From NCBI GenBank assembly GCA_027943245.1, contig JANDJZ010000903.1, positions 1 through 12,408 of the forward strand: 12,408 bases of DNA, written 5' to 3'. Positions 1 through 8,800 of the stretch are shown here, in pieces. Positions within the stretch are counted from its first letter, which is position 1, and the number at the start of each line of letters is the position of its first letter. A program made the position numbers and the translations under genes. Under the pieces are notes generated by a model. The model had not been told where the DNA came from. It worked only from the letters and a program-made list of their open reading frames with translations, and made no database searches. Source of the DNA: Acanthamoeba sp. SK_2022b. Lineage: Eukaryota; Discosea; Longamoebia; Acanthamoebidae.

Positions 1-17
1 ACACACACACACACACA

Positions 18-92
<75 letters not shown>
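1..92. repeat. (AC)n dinucleotide microsatellite
   Basis: Nearly pure AC repeat, about 46 units, with G substitutions near 18 and 60. It lies just downstream (minus-strand sense) of a splice donor at 124-119, so it reads as a (GT)n tract inside an intron of the left-edge minus-strand gene. It continues off the window edge, so its full length is unknown. Confidence 0.95.
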
Positions 93-97
<5 letters not shown>

Positions 98-124
98 GCG
101 TGGCGTGGGGCTCGGGCATCGTAC

Positions 125-528
125 CTTGAGGACGGAGGGCGCCTCGGAGAGGAGCCCCTCGCAGGCGAGCCTGTTCATGTCGGTGCCGAGACAGTGGCCG
201 GCGTAGCGGGGGTCGAGGACGGCGCGAGCGGCCTCGCGCGTGGGCATGTAGCTCTGCTTGAACTCCTTCACCGAGTGCTTCTTCTCCCCGTCGGACAGCT
301 CCCGGTGGTCCTCCTCGGCCTTCTTCTTCACGTGCCGGTCCACCGACGTGAGGGCCTCCCACAGCTCCCGCTTCCAGCCCTTCATCCTCTGCATGAAGCC
401 GCACCGATCCCGGTCCCTCGGCCCTCGCGCGGCGATGTTGGCCTCGCTTCGCCTCGGCTCCGGCGGAGCCCTCCCGGCCTGCTCGACCACCTCCACGTGT
501 CCTCGCTGTCGCCCTGCGGAGCGACAGG

Positions 529-567
<39 letters not shown>

Positions 568-1318
568 CAAACCAACATGGACGAGGCGGCCTCCGCGTTG
601 TCAGTTCCCTCCATCATCGCGACACCACGCATGCAAGTGGCGTGGCGTGGTACTAGCACCCCGGGCGCCAGACACCAAACCCCTCCCTCGCGGCACGTAA
701 CCACACACAAAAACAACAACAACAACAACAACAGCAACAACCAACAAAAACGGGGGGGAGGGGCCACTCACCAGAGGCGTCGTGAGCGGCATGCTCCGGA
801 GTCGCGAGAACTCGGAGCCCGTCGTGGGGGCCTTCTGATTCTTGGGAGAGTTCACGAGGCGACGAAAACAGCTTGCGTGGCGCGGCAGGAACGCGGCGTG
901 GCGATACTTGTCGCTTTGGTGGGTGGCTGCTGCTGGTGGTCGTCGTCGTGGTCGTCGTGGTGGAAGGCAGGTAGTCCTCGATTATGAGCTCCATGAGCAC
1001 GGGCTGCTGCTCCCCAGGGGCTGTTCGTGTACGCGGCACGGGCGAGGTGCAGCTGGTTGAGGAGGCCACTCGCGATGTCATGCGAGCGCTGCCCTGATGA
1101 TCTGTCTTAAGACTCCGTGTGCCTGTCCTCTCCGCCCACAAGGAGCTGTGCGGTAAGGGCGGAGAGGGGGAGGGGGAGGGAGCAGAGGTAGATGGCATAT
1201 AGGAGGGAGAAGTAGAAGAGGCAAAATGCGACCCCACGCTGCCGTCATCATTACTGTTGAGGAGGGGGTCGGCAGCTGCAGCAGTCGGGCGCAAATCCAA
1301 GGGTCCTCGTCCGAACAT
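125..1318 (-). CDS. Unrecognised protein, partial (left-edge gene, at least 2 exons)
   Basis: I do not recognise this gene. The best-supported exon is 505..125 (127 codons, phase 0 at both ends), bounded by an acceptor at GACAG| and the donor AAG|GTACGA. It encodes a basic, charged segment including TREAARAVLDPRYAGHCLGT. An exon ending at 772 (donor CTG|GTGAGT) joins it in phase and reads RHAAFLPRHASC then SPKNQKAPTTGSEF; this frame has clearly higher third-position GC than the competing frame. A further upstream exon may run from an ATG at 1318 (MFGRGPLDLRP, then a Ser/Pro/Thr-rich tail) to a donor near 1032 (C|GTACAC), which would join in phase 1 near 932. That part is the least certain. 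The A-x-LDPRY-G motif recalls the C-terminal region of some hAT-type transposase relatives, but similarity is too weak for a call. The gene continues past the left edge. Confidence 0.35.
530..565. repeat. (CAG)12 trinucleotide repeat in an intron
   Basis: Twelve perfect CAG units on the plus strand, read as CTG on the sense strand of the minus gene. The tract sits about 15-25 nt before the 3' splice site of the 505..125 exon, so it occupies the position of the polypyrimidine tract. Plus-strand poly-Gln and poly-Ser frames through it have no other coding support. Confidence 0.9.
711..744. repeat. (AAC)n-rich tract in an intron
   Basis: Interrupted AAC/ACA repeat inside the 771..506 intron of the left-edge minus gene. 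Similar AAC tracts occur in introns at about 2073-2092 and 9155-9200. Confidence 0.8.
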
Positions 1319-1679
1319 GGTTGATTCCGTGTGACGGCGAGGCCAGGTAGCTCCTGTTTGTGTGGCGCTAATCAGCGGAGGCAACAACGCGCCACCGAAC
1401 AAGAACGTTCGTGTGCCGATTCTACGCAACGCGACTTTTCTATTTCTCCTTTTCCTTTATCGGTTTTTTCATCACAGCACGAACTCTCCTCTGCTCTTCC
1501 CAGTTATTTTTTTTTATTTTTTATTTTTTTTATTTACAGGAACAAGAAGCGGAGGCGTTGCGGTTCGCGCCAAAACAAAAGGAAAAATTGGTTATTCTCG
1601 AGATAAACCACGAAAAATAAAACAGCAGGCGCCAGGCTGTAGTACGAGAACTGCGTGACGGAGTGCACCATCTCGCACC
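1319..1679. promoter_or_regulatory. Divergent intergenic region, putative bidirectional promoter and 5' UTRs
   Basis: This gap of about 361 bp separates the putative start of the left minus gene (1318) from the start of the plus-strand phosphatase (1680). It holds a T-rich stretch (about 1430-1540) with A/T runs ending TTTATTTACAG|GA at 1539, a strong plus-strand 3' splice-site look-alike. With a donor-like CAG|GTAGCT at 1347 this could be a 5'-UTR intron of the phosphatase gene. No clear TATA box was recognised. The intron is inferred; only the composition and the motifs are seen. Confidence 0.45.
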
Positions 1680-4324
1680 ATGCAACTGCACAACGGAAAG
1701 CGCAAGCTTTCTGACTCTCCCCCCTCTGCCATTCCCACACATTTGGACGAACGGGCCAGCAATTCTGAAAATTCTCCTTCATTGATGCGATTTATCAGGA
1801 ATTTGTTTCGACCAAGCTGGGTGCGCTCTTCTTCCCATCTATTTATTGCGGCACACGAAGGGGTTCTTACGCAGCACGCTGCGCCCCCTCTCTCATCTCG
1901 ACAGGAAAATGAAGAGGACGACATGGGTGAGGAAACGCGAAAAAGGCAGAAGACATCTGACACTCCGTTAGCCTCAAGGACACACACAAAGGAGGTGCAC
2001 CAGCGACGTAGGCGACACAAGCGCACCAACTCCCTTTCTTCCATCTCCCAGCTCTCCAGCCAAGGTCCCGCACAACAACAACAACAACAACAAATGTTAT
2101 TTTTATATTTTCTTGTTCTCTCTTTTTTCCGTTTTGATTTGACTCTGTGTGCTGCGACAGTCGTTCTTCCTGCAGCAAAGCGGCTCGAATTCGGTGCTGC
2201 GGGGCGGCAGGACGATGAGGAGCTTGTGGAACCAGCCAAGTACACGCTGCCCAGCACCACCTTATGCCTGCGCGTGCATCTTGACGCCGTGCTCACGCAT
2301 CTTCCACGTCCCGCAGGACGAAAGCCACAACCGAACGTGCAGGAGTAGCTGTGAGGAGTCCTCCCACTACTACTACTACTACGACTACGACGAGGAGGGG
2401 CCTCGCGACGAGTACGCACGCTCGCCAAGCCGACGCCGATGGGCTTTCCCAGAACGGTAAGATATTTTTCCTGGCCGATGTGTGTGTCAGAGAGAGAGAG
2501 AGAGAGAGGGTGGTCAGGTGGTGGTCAGGTGGTGGTGGTGGTGGTGGATGTGTGCAACTGAATGAACGTTGGCGACTCCCTCGCCGCGGTTCTCTCATTT
2601 GGCGGCTGTGCACGTCCGCGCAGGCGACAACGCAGATGGACCGTACGCCGCAGGGGCCAACACTGGCAAGAGGCCCGTGCCCGTGGACGGTGGTCACAAC
2701 AAGACCACGCCCGAGGTGAGAGCCGTCATCTGCCTTTGCTTTGCTGAAGAGCGCAGCATCGTGTCCCATTGCGCCAGCGTGTGCTAACGGGGCACCCCCT
2801 CTGCTGTCTGGCCCATTCCACCTCGACGCGGCGGCGGCGGCGCACAGCAGGCAGCGGGGGTCGCGAAGAGGGCCAGGCAAACGGAAGTCAAGTCGACTCC
2901 TCCCGCGCGCCACCACCAGGCTGCCCAGCAGGGGCAGGAGCACGCCGAAGGCCAGCACTTTGCGCGGGCCGCGACTGAGCAAGGCAAGGCCTCGCAGATC
3001 GACACGGCCGCAGAGCAAGAGCGGGAAGAGCGGGAGCACGAGGAAGCGGGGGGAGAGCAACGCGCCGCCGCCGCAGCCATCATCACGTCTGTGGGTACGC
3101 GTTAACGGTCTCCAACGGCGTCAGTCCAAGTAGCACGCTCACGACGCCTGTCCTATCCCGCGTGCCCCCCCCCCCCAACCCATATGTGTGCCCTGGCATG
3201 TTGATATGACGACAACGGCACCGTCGGCGATGGCAGCTCCGCCCGATCATCACGAGACCGAGGAGTATGCCTACGCCGATGCCTACGACCCCTACGAGTA
3301 CATCCGCCAGCTACCTCCTCGCGCCGCCCTCGTCCAGCCGCAACGAATTCTTCTCCCGCCCTTGAAGCGCAGGGTGCCTACTCCCCTCCTCCCCCCCCCC
3401 CAATTGTGCGCGCCATCTCCTTGCCGCCTGCTCGTCCGAAAGGGCTGAGCTCATCGGGTGAGTTTTCTCTCTCACACACACAGAAACCTACGCTGGTGCT
3501 CGATCTCGACGAGACGCTGGTGCACTCCACAATTGAGCCGCCGCCTCCGGGTTCCCCGTCACCAGGTAAGTGGATTGGAGGTTCTCTTGCTGGCCGAGAG
3601 AATGCCCCAATAGGAATTGCCTGGTGGTGACGATTGGCTTGCAATGCTCACACTGCTTCCTCCCCCCCCCCCAGATCACGTCTTTTCTGTGACCCTGGAG
3701 AATACCACCTACAACGTGTTCGTGCGTGTCAGACCCAACATGCACCAGTTCTTGGCCGAGGTGGCCAAACTATTTGAGGTAGAACCCGCCGCAACCTCTT
3801 CCTTGCTCGCTCCAGTGCTCTCACACGCGCGCGCGTGCATTGGTGTGTGTGTGTGTGTGTTTCTATATATATATATATATATAGCTTGTTGTGTTCACGG
3901 CCTCCCAGGAAGCCTACGCCGGGAGGCTGCTGGACATGCTGGATACCGAACGTCACATCAGCCACCGGCTCTACCGAGACGCCTGTGTGTTCGTTGACGG
4001 CAATTTTGTCAAAGATCTGGACATGCTTGGGCGCGACCTGCAGCGGGTACAGCCAACCTGCCTGAAGGAAAGAAGAGGAGGGTTGGGTTCTTGGTGCTCA
4101 CGCTACCTCCCCAAATTGCTTGCCAGACAACGATCGTCGACAACTCCCCGCTCGCATTTGCCTATCACCTCGACAATGGCATCCCCATCGAGTCGTGGTT
4201 TGGCGAAAGATCAGACAACCACCTGCTGGCGCTCGTGCCCTTCCTTCGCGAGCTTGCCCGGGCAGACGACGTACGACCGTTGATCCGCAAGAAGTACGCC
4301 GTGCCGCAGCACCGCTTCTTCTAG
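1680..4324 (+). CDS. CTDSPL2/SCP4-like FCP1-family protein phosphatase
   Basis: Exons: 1680-1820, 1905-2064, 2176-2239, 2317-2456, 2624-2715, 2851-3094, 3237-3373, 3484-3565, 3675-3778, 3885-4046, 4127-4324. All phases match, giving 507 aa. The catalytic domain is about residues 327-495: DLDETLV with nucleophile Asp333 and acid/base Asp335, FTAS (392-395), Lys431 in NFVKDLDMLGRDL, and IVDNSP with Asp447-Asn448. These are the HAD/FCP1 motifs used for phospho-Ser/Thr hydrolysis. YDPYEYIRQLPP just before the domain and GIPIESWF inside it match the CTDSPL2 (SCP4) type rather than Dullard or the small SCPs. The basic N-terminus (KRKLSDSPPS, then RFIRNLF, then RKRQKTSD) resembles the CTDSPL2 N-terminus and suggests nuclear location. 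Residues 100-280 are low complexity, with nine Thr in a row in exon 4 and a Gln/Glu/Ala-rich stretch in exon 6. The family is slightly shorter in human (about 466 aa). The early exons rest on frame and splice logic and are less certain than the domain. Confidence 0.9.
2488..2508. repeat. (AG)n microsatellite in phosphatase intron 4
   Basis: About ten AG units, followed by GGTGGT repeats at 2518-2547. All lie within the 2457-2623 intron. Confidence 0.85.
3842..3882. repeat. (GT)n-(TA)n compound microsatellite abutting a 3' splice site
   Basis: (GT)9 at about 3843-3860 is followed after TTC by about nine to ten TA units that run directly into the acceptor TATAG|C (exon starts at 3885). The usual pyrimidine tract is absent here. 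The protein join (KLFE|LVVFTAS) is firmly set by family similarity, so this acceptor is real. Confidence 0.9.
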
Positions 4325-4503
4325 CCGCTGCAAACCACTTGATCAAAACAGATCTCCCCCATTCTTCTTCTACACCCCCGCAAGTCAAATGAGCGATACT
4401 TGAGCAGCTAGCTGGTGGAAAGTAAGGAGCTGAGCTCTCCATTTCTTCAAGATCTAAAACAAGAAGATGAGTGCAAGTCAGGGACAGGGCTACTACGGGG
4501 AGT
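4325..4503. other. Convergent intergenic 3' region of the phosphatase and P0 genes
   Basis: Only 179 bp separate the two facing stop codons. I find no AATAAA or ATTAAA on either strand here, so both transcripts must use other polyadenylation signals or overlap into each other's 3' ends. No ORF of interest is present. Confidence 0.6.
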
Positions 4504-5566
4504 CTAGTAGTCGTCGTCACCGCCGCCGAAGAGACCACCGGCGTCCATGTCCTCGGCTTCCTCCTCCTCCTCGACCTTGGCGGCAGCCGCGGGGGCAGCG
4601 GCAGTCGAGGTCGAGGCCGCAGGGGCGGCACCACCGGCGGGAGCGGCGGCGGCGAGGGCAGCGGCGAAGGCCTCCGGGTTGGAGAGGAGGTCCTTGAGCT
4701 TCTCGGCCTGAGGGAAGGTGTAGCCAGTAGCCAGCGACACGGAGAGCAGGTTGCGGAAGCTGCTGGTGAGGGCGTAGGGGACCGAGGCCACGGTGGGGTA
4801 ACCGATGCGGAGCGAGATGGCAGCCACGTTGGCAACTCCCTTGCGGAACCTGTTGATGATGTCGTCGTCGGTGATGTCGAGGAGAGACACGGGGTAGACG
4901 GAACCATCGTCGTAGACGGTCTTGACAGCCAGGGCATACTCGAACGGCTGGATGTTCAACATCTGCAGCAGAGCGGCCTGCGAGGCGGTCACCTTGGCGC
5001 CCTCCTTGACGAGGTGCACGTCGTTGACGATTTCGATCACACCCTTGGAGATACGGGTCGAGATGGTCAAGGCCTGGAAGAACGAGGTCTTGGCGGGATC
5101 CTGGCCAGTCGGGCCGGCGGGCACGATGACATCGCACGGGGAGATGGCACCGGACTTGGCGGCAGCCTTCACCTTGACGGCTCCGATCCTAGTCCTCATG
5201 TCCGACAGGTCGCCGTTGGTGAACACGAAACCCACGTTACCCTTCACGTGCGGCAGCAGAGCCTCGAGATCAGGGTTCTTGGTCAGGTTCTCACGGATGC
5301 ACTTCCTGATCATGGTCTTCACGGAGGGGTAAAAAATTATAATTAGCAATCAGATGGGCCGTGAGGGGATCAAAGGGGGAAGCACTTACGTTCTTGCCCA
5401 TGAGAAGGATGGCCTTGCCGCGGAGCTCCTGCCTCACCCTCTGAAGCTGGTTGGAGCCGACATTGTTGGCGGTGACGATGAGCACCTTCTTGTAATCGAC
5501 CAGGAGGTTGGAGAGCTTGGTGAAGTACTCCTTCTTCCTCTGAAACTTACCGCCGCCCTTGGACAT
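4504..5566 (-). CDS. RPLP0: 60S acidic ribosomal protein P0 (uL10)
   Basis: Exons 5566..5390 (59 codons) and 5316..4504 join in phase 0 at GKN|TMIRK, giving 329 aa. The single intron (5389..5317, 73 bp) has GTAAGT and CCGTGAAG| ends. P0 is the base of the ribosomal stalk: it binds 28S rRNA, carries the P1/P2 dimers and recruits translational GTPases. The sequence shows the rRNA-binding N-terminal domain (RQELRGKAILLMGKN, TMIRKCIREN, GNVGFVFTNGDL), the insertion domain (PAGPTGQDPAKTSFFQAL, ISKGVIEIVNDV), conserved IGYPTVASVP, the Ala-rich hinge and an acidic tail. The start is the first ATG of the conserved N-terminus. The last residues, EDMDAGGLFGGGDDDY, differ from the usual eukaryotic SDDDMGFGLFD ending. 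It converges with the phosphatase gene and is in tandem with the PIP kinase gene upstream. Confidence 0.97.
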
Positions 5567-5725
5567 GTTGTACGTGCAAAGGTTCCTCCGGATTTAAGGA
5601 TCGGTACTGTACCGCAGGAGAGCCACGGTAAGGGCGGGGCATGTCGGTAAGGGAGGAGGGGGCGATACGTACAGGGTCAAAGGATGGTGATAGAAAAGGA
5701 CCAACCCGCGAGAAGGTCACGCCTA
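5567..5725 (-). promoter_or_regulatory. Putative P0 promoter and 5' UTR with repeated CCCTTACCG and a palindrome
   Basis: Upstream of the P0 ATG (minus-strand sense) lie a 13-nt interrupted palindrome CGGTACtGTACCG (5602-5614) and two direct copies of CCCTTACCG (5634-5626 and 5653-5645) whose starts are 19 bp apart. A T/A-rich CCTTAAATCC lies at 5600-5591. The motifs are seen directly; their promoter role is inferred from position before a highly expressed ribosomal protein gene. Confidence 0.45.
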
Positions 5726-5825
5726 GACATGGCACCTGTTCTGGACAATTTCCTGACACGCCTGCTGCGATTTTTCTCAGGCGACACCCTTTGTGAAAAG
5801 CGGAGACGAGCAGGGACATGTTGAT

Positions 5826-5849
5826 TTTATTATTTATTTATTTATTTAT
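5826..5849 (-). terminator. Tandem AATAAA polyadenylation signals of the PIP kinase gene
   Basis: On the minus strand this is a (AATA)n tract holding several overlapping AATAAA hexamers, starting about 48 nt after the kinase stop codon (5897). Position and motif fit a cleavage/polyadenylation signal; the same tract is also a simple (ATTT)n repeat on the plus strand. Confidence 0.6.
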
Positions 5850-5896
5850 CATTATTTTTGTTGGGCCACTCCCCTGGCGAAAAGAGGGGCTGGCCA

Positions 5897-8800
5897 TCAC
5901 GAGGAAGCACCTCTGGGGGCCTTTTGCTTCTTTTTCTTTTCGACCTTGAGTTGTTTGGGGACCAGGCCCGCATTACCCACCCGTGGTGAGCTCTCTGCAT
6001 TACCTTGCGGGTTGACGAGAGTGAGACGAAGCGGCAGACAACGAACAACAACAACAACAGAGGGAGAGACCGTACTTACCTGCTCCGTCTTTGTACAAGT
6101 CGCTTGAAGCCCCGTGGTCCTGCAGGCCGACACTCCCTGCGCTTGATCCCGCCTCCTGGTCGAAGCTCTTTCCGCTGCTGGACGTGAGCGTAGTCTTGCC
6201 CCCTTTCTTCTTCTTTTTCGTTGTCGTGGTCGTCTTCTTCGTCTTCTTCTTCTTCGAGGCGGGCATGTCTGTATCGCTCTTCGTCTCGGGCGGTGTCGTT
6301 TTCACCTGCTCTGCGCTCTTGCCCTTGGCCTTGTCGCTGCGCTCTGGCTGTTGCTTGTCGGTTGTCGCCTTTTTCTTCCCGTGGCCATTGTCCTTGGGCT
6401 CGTCGCGATCTGTTGCTGCCACGGCTTGCTCTGCTGCTGCCACTGCTGCCGCCCTCGCCGCCCTGCCCCCCTCTCCGCTGGCGTCGTCGTAGTCGTCGTT
6501 GCCGCGGCCTAATCACGCCGTGGAGACATGATTACACACGACCACCACCACCACCACCAACAATGAGGCGCGTGACAACTTGACCAACGAGGGCGGTGGA
6601 CACGCTCGCATACCCTCGGGGAGCCTCGGCGGGAGGCCGATGACCTCGCGCGGGGTCTGGGGCGTCTCGGGCTGCCGCACGCGCGCGAACACGTACTCCT
6701 TGAACCGTCTCGCGTAGAGCCTCGGGTTGACCGCCGAGATTTGGTCCTGAACGACGAACGTAACGGGGAGAGGGGGGGGGGGGGGGAGAAAGTGAGCTAT
6801 GTGGCGCGTGTGTCGCGCGCGCGCATGGGCAGACGCACCCCATCGAAGCGGAAGCTCTTGAAGCCGTGTTCGGCGCGTTTGCGCATGTTGAAGGGCTGCA
6901 GGATGTCGATGATGCCCAGGAAGTAAATGTAGTCCGTTCCCTGGTCATCTTCGTCCGTCGACTGGATGCCGCCTTGGTCCTGCGTGAACACGGTGACGTG
7001 ATGCCTGCAGCGTTCCCCACCCACCACCCACCCAATCCACGAACGGTCACCAACCACCATCGACCCAGCCGACGGCGACATTGCGCCCAATGCACGCACG
7101 ACAGCAGCGCGGCACGTACTGCTCGAGCTTCTCCTCGTCCGACTCAGAGTCGGAGGAATCGGTGTCGGTGTCGGCGTTGAAGCCCTTGGCCGTGGCGAGC
7201 TGCTCGTCGTCAATGGCCTTGGGCAGGTACACCATCGAGAGCGAGCGCCCCTGCGGAAAGAAAGGAACAACGGGAAGGGCGCGTTAGCCACAATCTCCGC
7301 GGGTGTTTTGCCTCTCGGCAAGCAAGCTCAGCTCGCCACCTTTTGAAGGCGGCGGCGGTCGTGGATGCCAACGAGGAGAGAGTAGTCCATGATGCCCAGT
7401 TGCTCGAGCAGGGCGACGTCTTTGTTGACCTGCTCGACAAACACCTTGCGCTTCTCCGGGCCCAGGGCGATGGTCTTACGCAACCGATCAAAGTCCTGGT
7501 CCTTCATCACCACGTTGGGATCGTTCTTGATCTGCGCCCATGCGGTGACATACGACCGCGACTGTTAGATTGATTGCCATCACCCCCCCCCCCCGATGAT
7601 GTGTCCGCACCTTTTCGGGAGGCGTTATGCGCCCCACCGTCGAGCCTTTGAGATCGAATCTGTAGTGGAGCTGGCGGAACACACACACAAACAACAACAC
7701 AATGAAGGATGAGGAGAGCGACTGCAGAGCTAGAGGGGGGAACACAAGCACGCGCAGCAGAGGTCGGTGAAGCACCTCGAGGTTCTGCGCAAAGATGTTG
7801 CCCATCACCACAAAGTAGTGCTTGCGGTCGCGATGCGGAGACACGCGATGGAAGCCAAAGAAGCGCGCGATCAGGGTGCTGGGGTTCTGGATGATGTGCT
7901 GCACTCGCCGCCACCGCCACGACGCATTGGGGATTGAGGGGGGGGGGAAGAGGTGTGTGTTGAGCGTGGGCCCGCGCAAAGTCAACCCCCCCTCCCGACC
8001 AGCCTACTCCTTCGATGGGGGGGGGGGGGGGCTGTGGTGGGACACGCACGTTGTAGTACTTGGGGAGGATGGCCTTGAGGAACTTGGCCTCGCCGCGAGT
8101 GATGGTTTTGAGCATGAAGCGGAGATCGTAGGAAAAGTAGAAGAACTGACCGCTCTGGCCCGGCGAGATGAGCTCCGACAAGATGTAGTCACCCGTCAAC
8201 GAGATCTGCGCTCCCCGCCCCCCAACCACCAACGCGCGCACAACGGCAAGGCACAGCCGAGTGGATGAAACGGCCACTGTGTTAGCCACGTCGCCTCCTT
8301 CCCCCGCCGAGAGAACGCAGAGGGAGGGAGGGAGAGAGAGAGAGAGAGAGAGAGGAGAGGAGAGATCGAACGTACGAGGTAGTCGTCCGCTTCGATCCCG
8401 AAGTGCTCACGCAGCCGTCGGAACACAACCGGAGCATAGTCCCTGAACGTGAAGTCTCTGCGGTTTCCGCGACGCACCAGCGCACGTTACGTGCAGTCGC
8501 GCACGTTAGGTCATGCCACGGGGACAAAAAGAGAGAGAGAGAGAGAGAGAGAAAGATCGGGGGCCATTGCACGCGCGAGCGAGCGAGCGGGAGGGAGGGA
8601 AGGGAGACCTTTGAGAATGCGCCGGGGTGGGGATGACGCCGCTCGTGGAACCGGTCGAAGGGAACCGCAGGTTGTGCACCCTCTGCACTCCCCCGACAAC
8701 ACGACGCGAGGGGTTAGTCGCCAAAAAATAGAATCCAAGCTTGCCCGGGGGTGGGGAGGGGGAGGATGGAGGCGGCGAGCGCACCCGGAAGTCCGAGTCC

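Larger units (their letters stand above)
5567..5896. other. Intergenic spacer between the P0 and PIP kinase genes
   Basis: This 330-bp gap between the kinase stop and the P0 start on the minus strand contains the kinase poly(A) signals at one end and the putative P0 promoter motifs at the other. I see no supported gene in between; the short ORFs over it match no known protein and have mixed codon use. Confidence 0.7.

Noticed and set aside
194..700. Plus-strand ORFs with poly-Gln or poly-Ser through the CAG repeat
   Set aside because: The homopolymer arises from the (CAG)12 repeat, and the flanking residues show no protein-like pattern; the minus strand has the better exon.
2149..2460. 103-codon frame with five Tyr in a row (via CTACTACTAC)
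   Set aside because: Splice phase with the next exon (SQN-G|DNADG) requires the neighbouring frame, which reads the same repeat as poly-Thr.
4471..5346. Long plus-strand ORF of 291 codons opposite P0
   Set aside because: It is the antisense shadow of a strongly conserved, GC3-rich P0 exon; its product is Gly/Val/Leu/Asp-rich and resembles no family.
6091..6583. Plus-strand ORFs with poly-Phe/Val and poly-Ser
   Set aside because: They are reverse complements of Lys/Thr codons in the kinase C-terminal tail.
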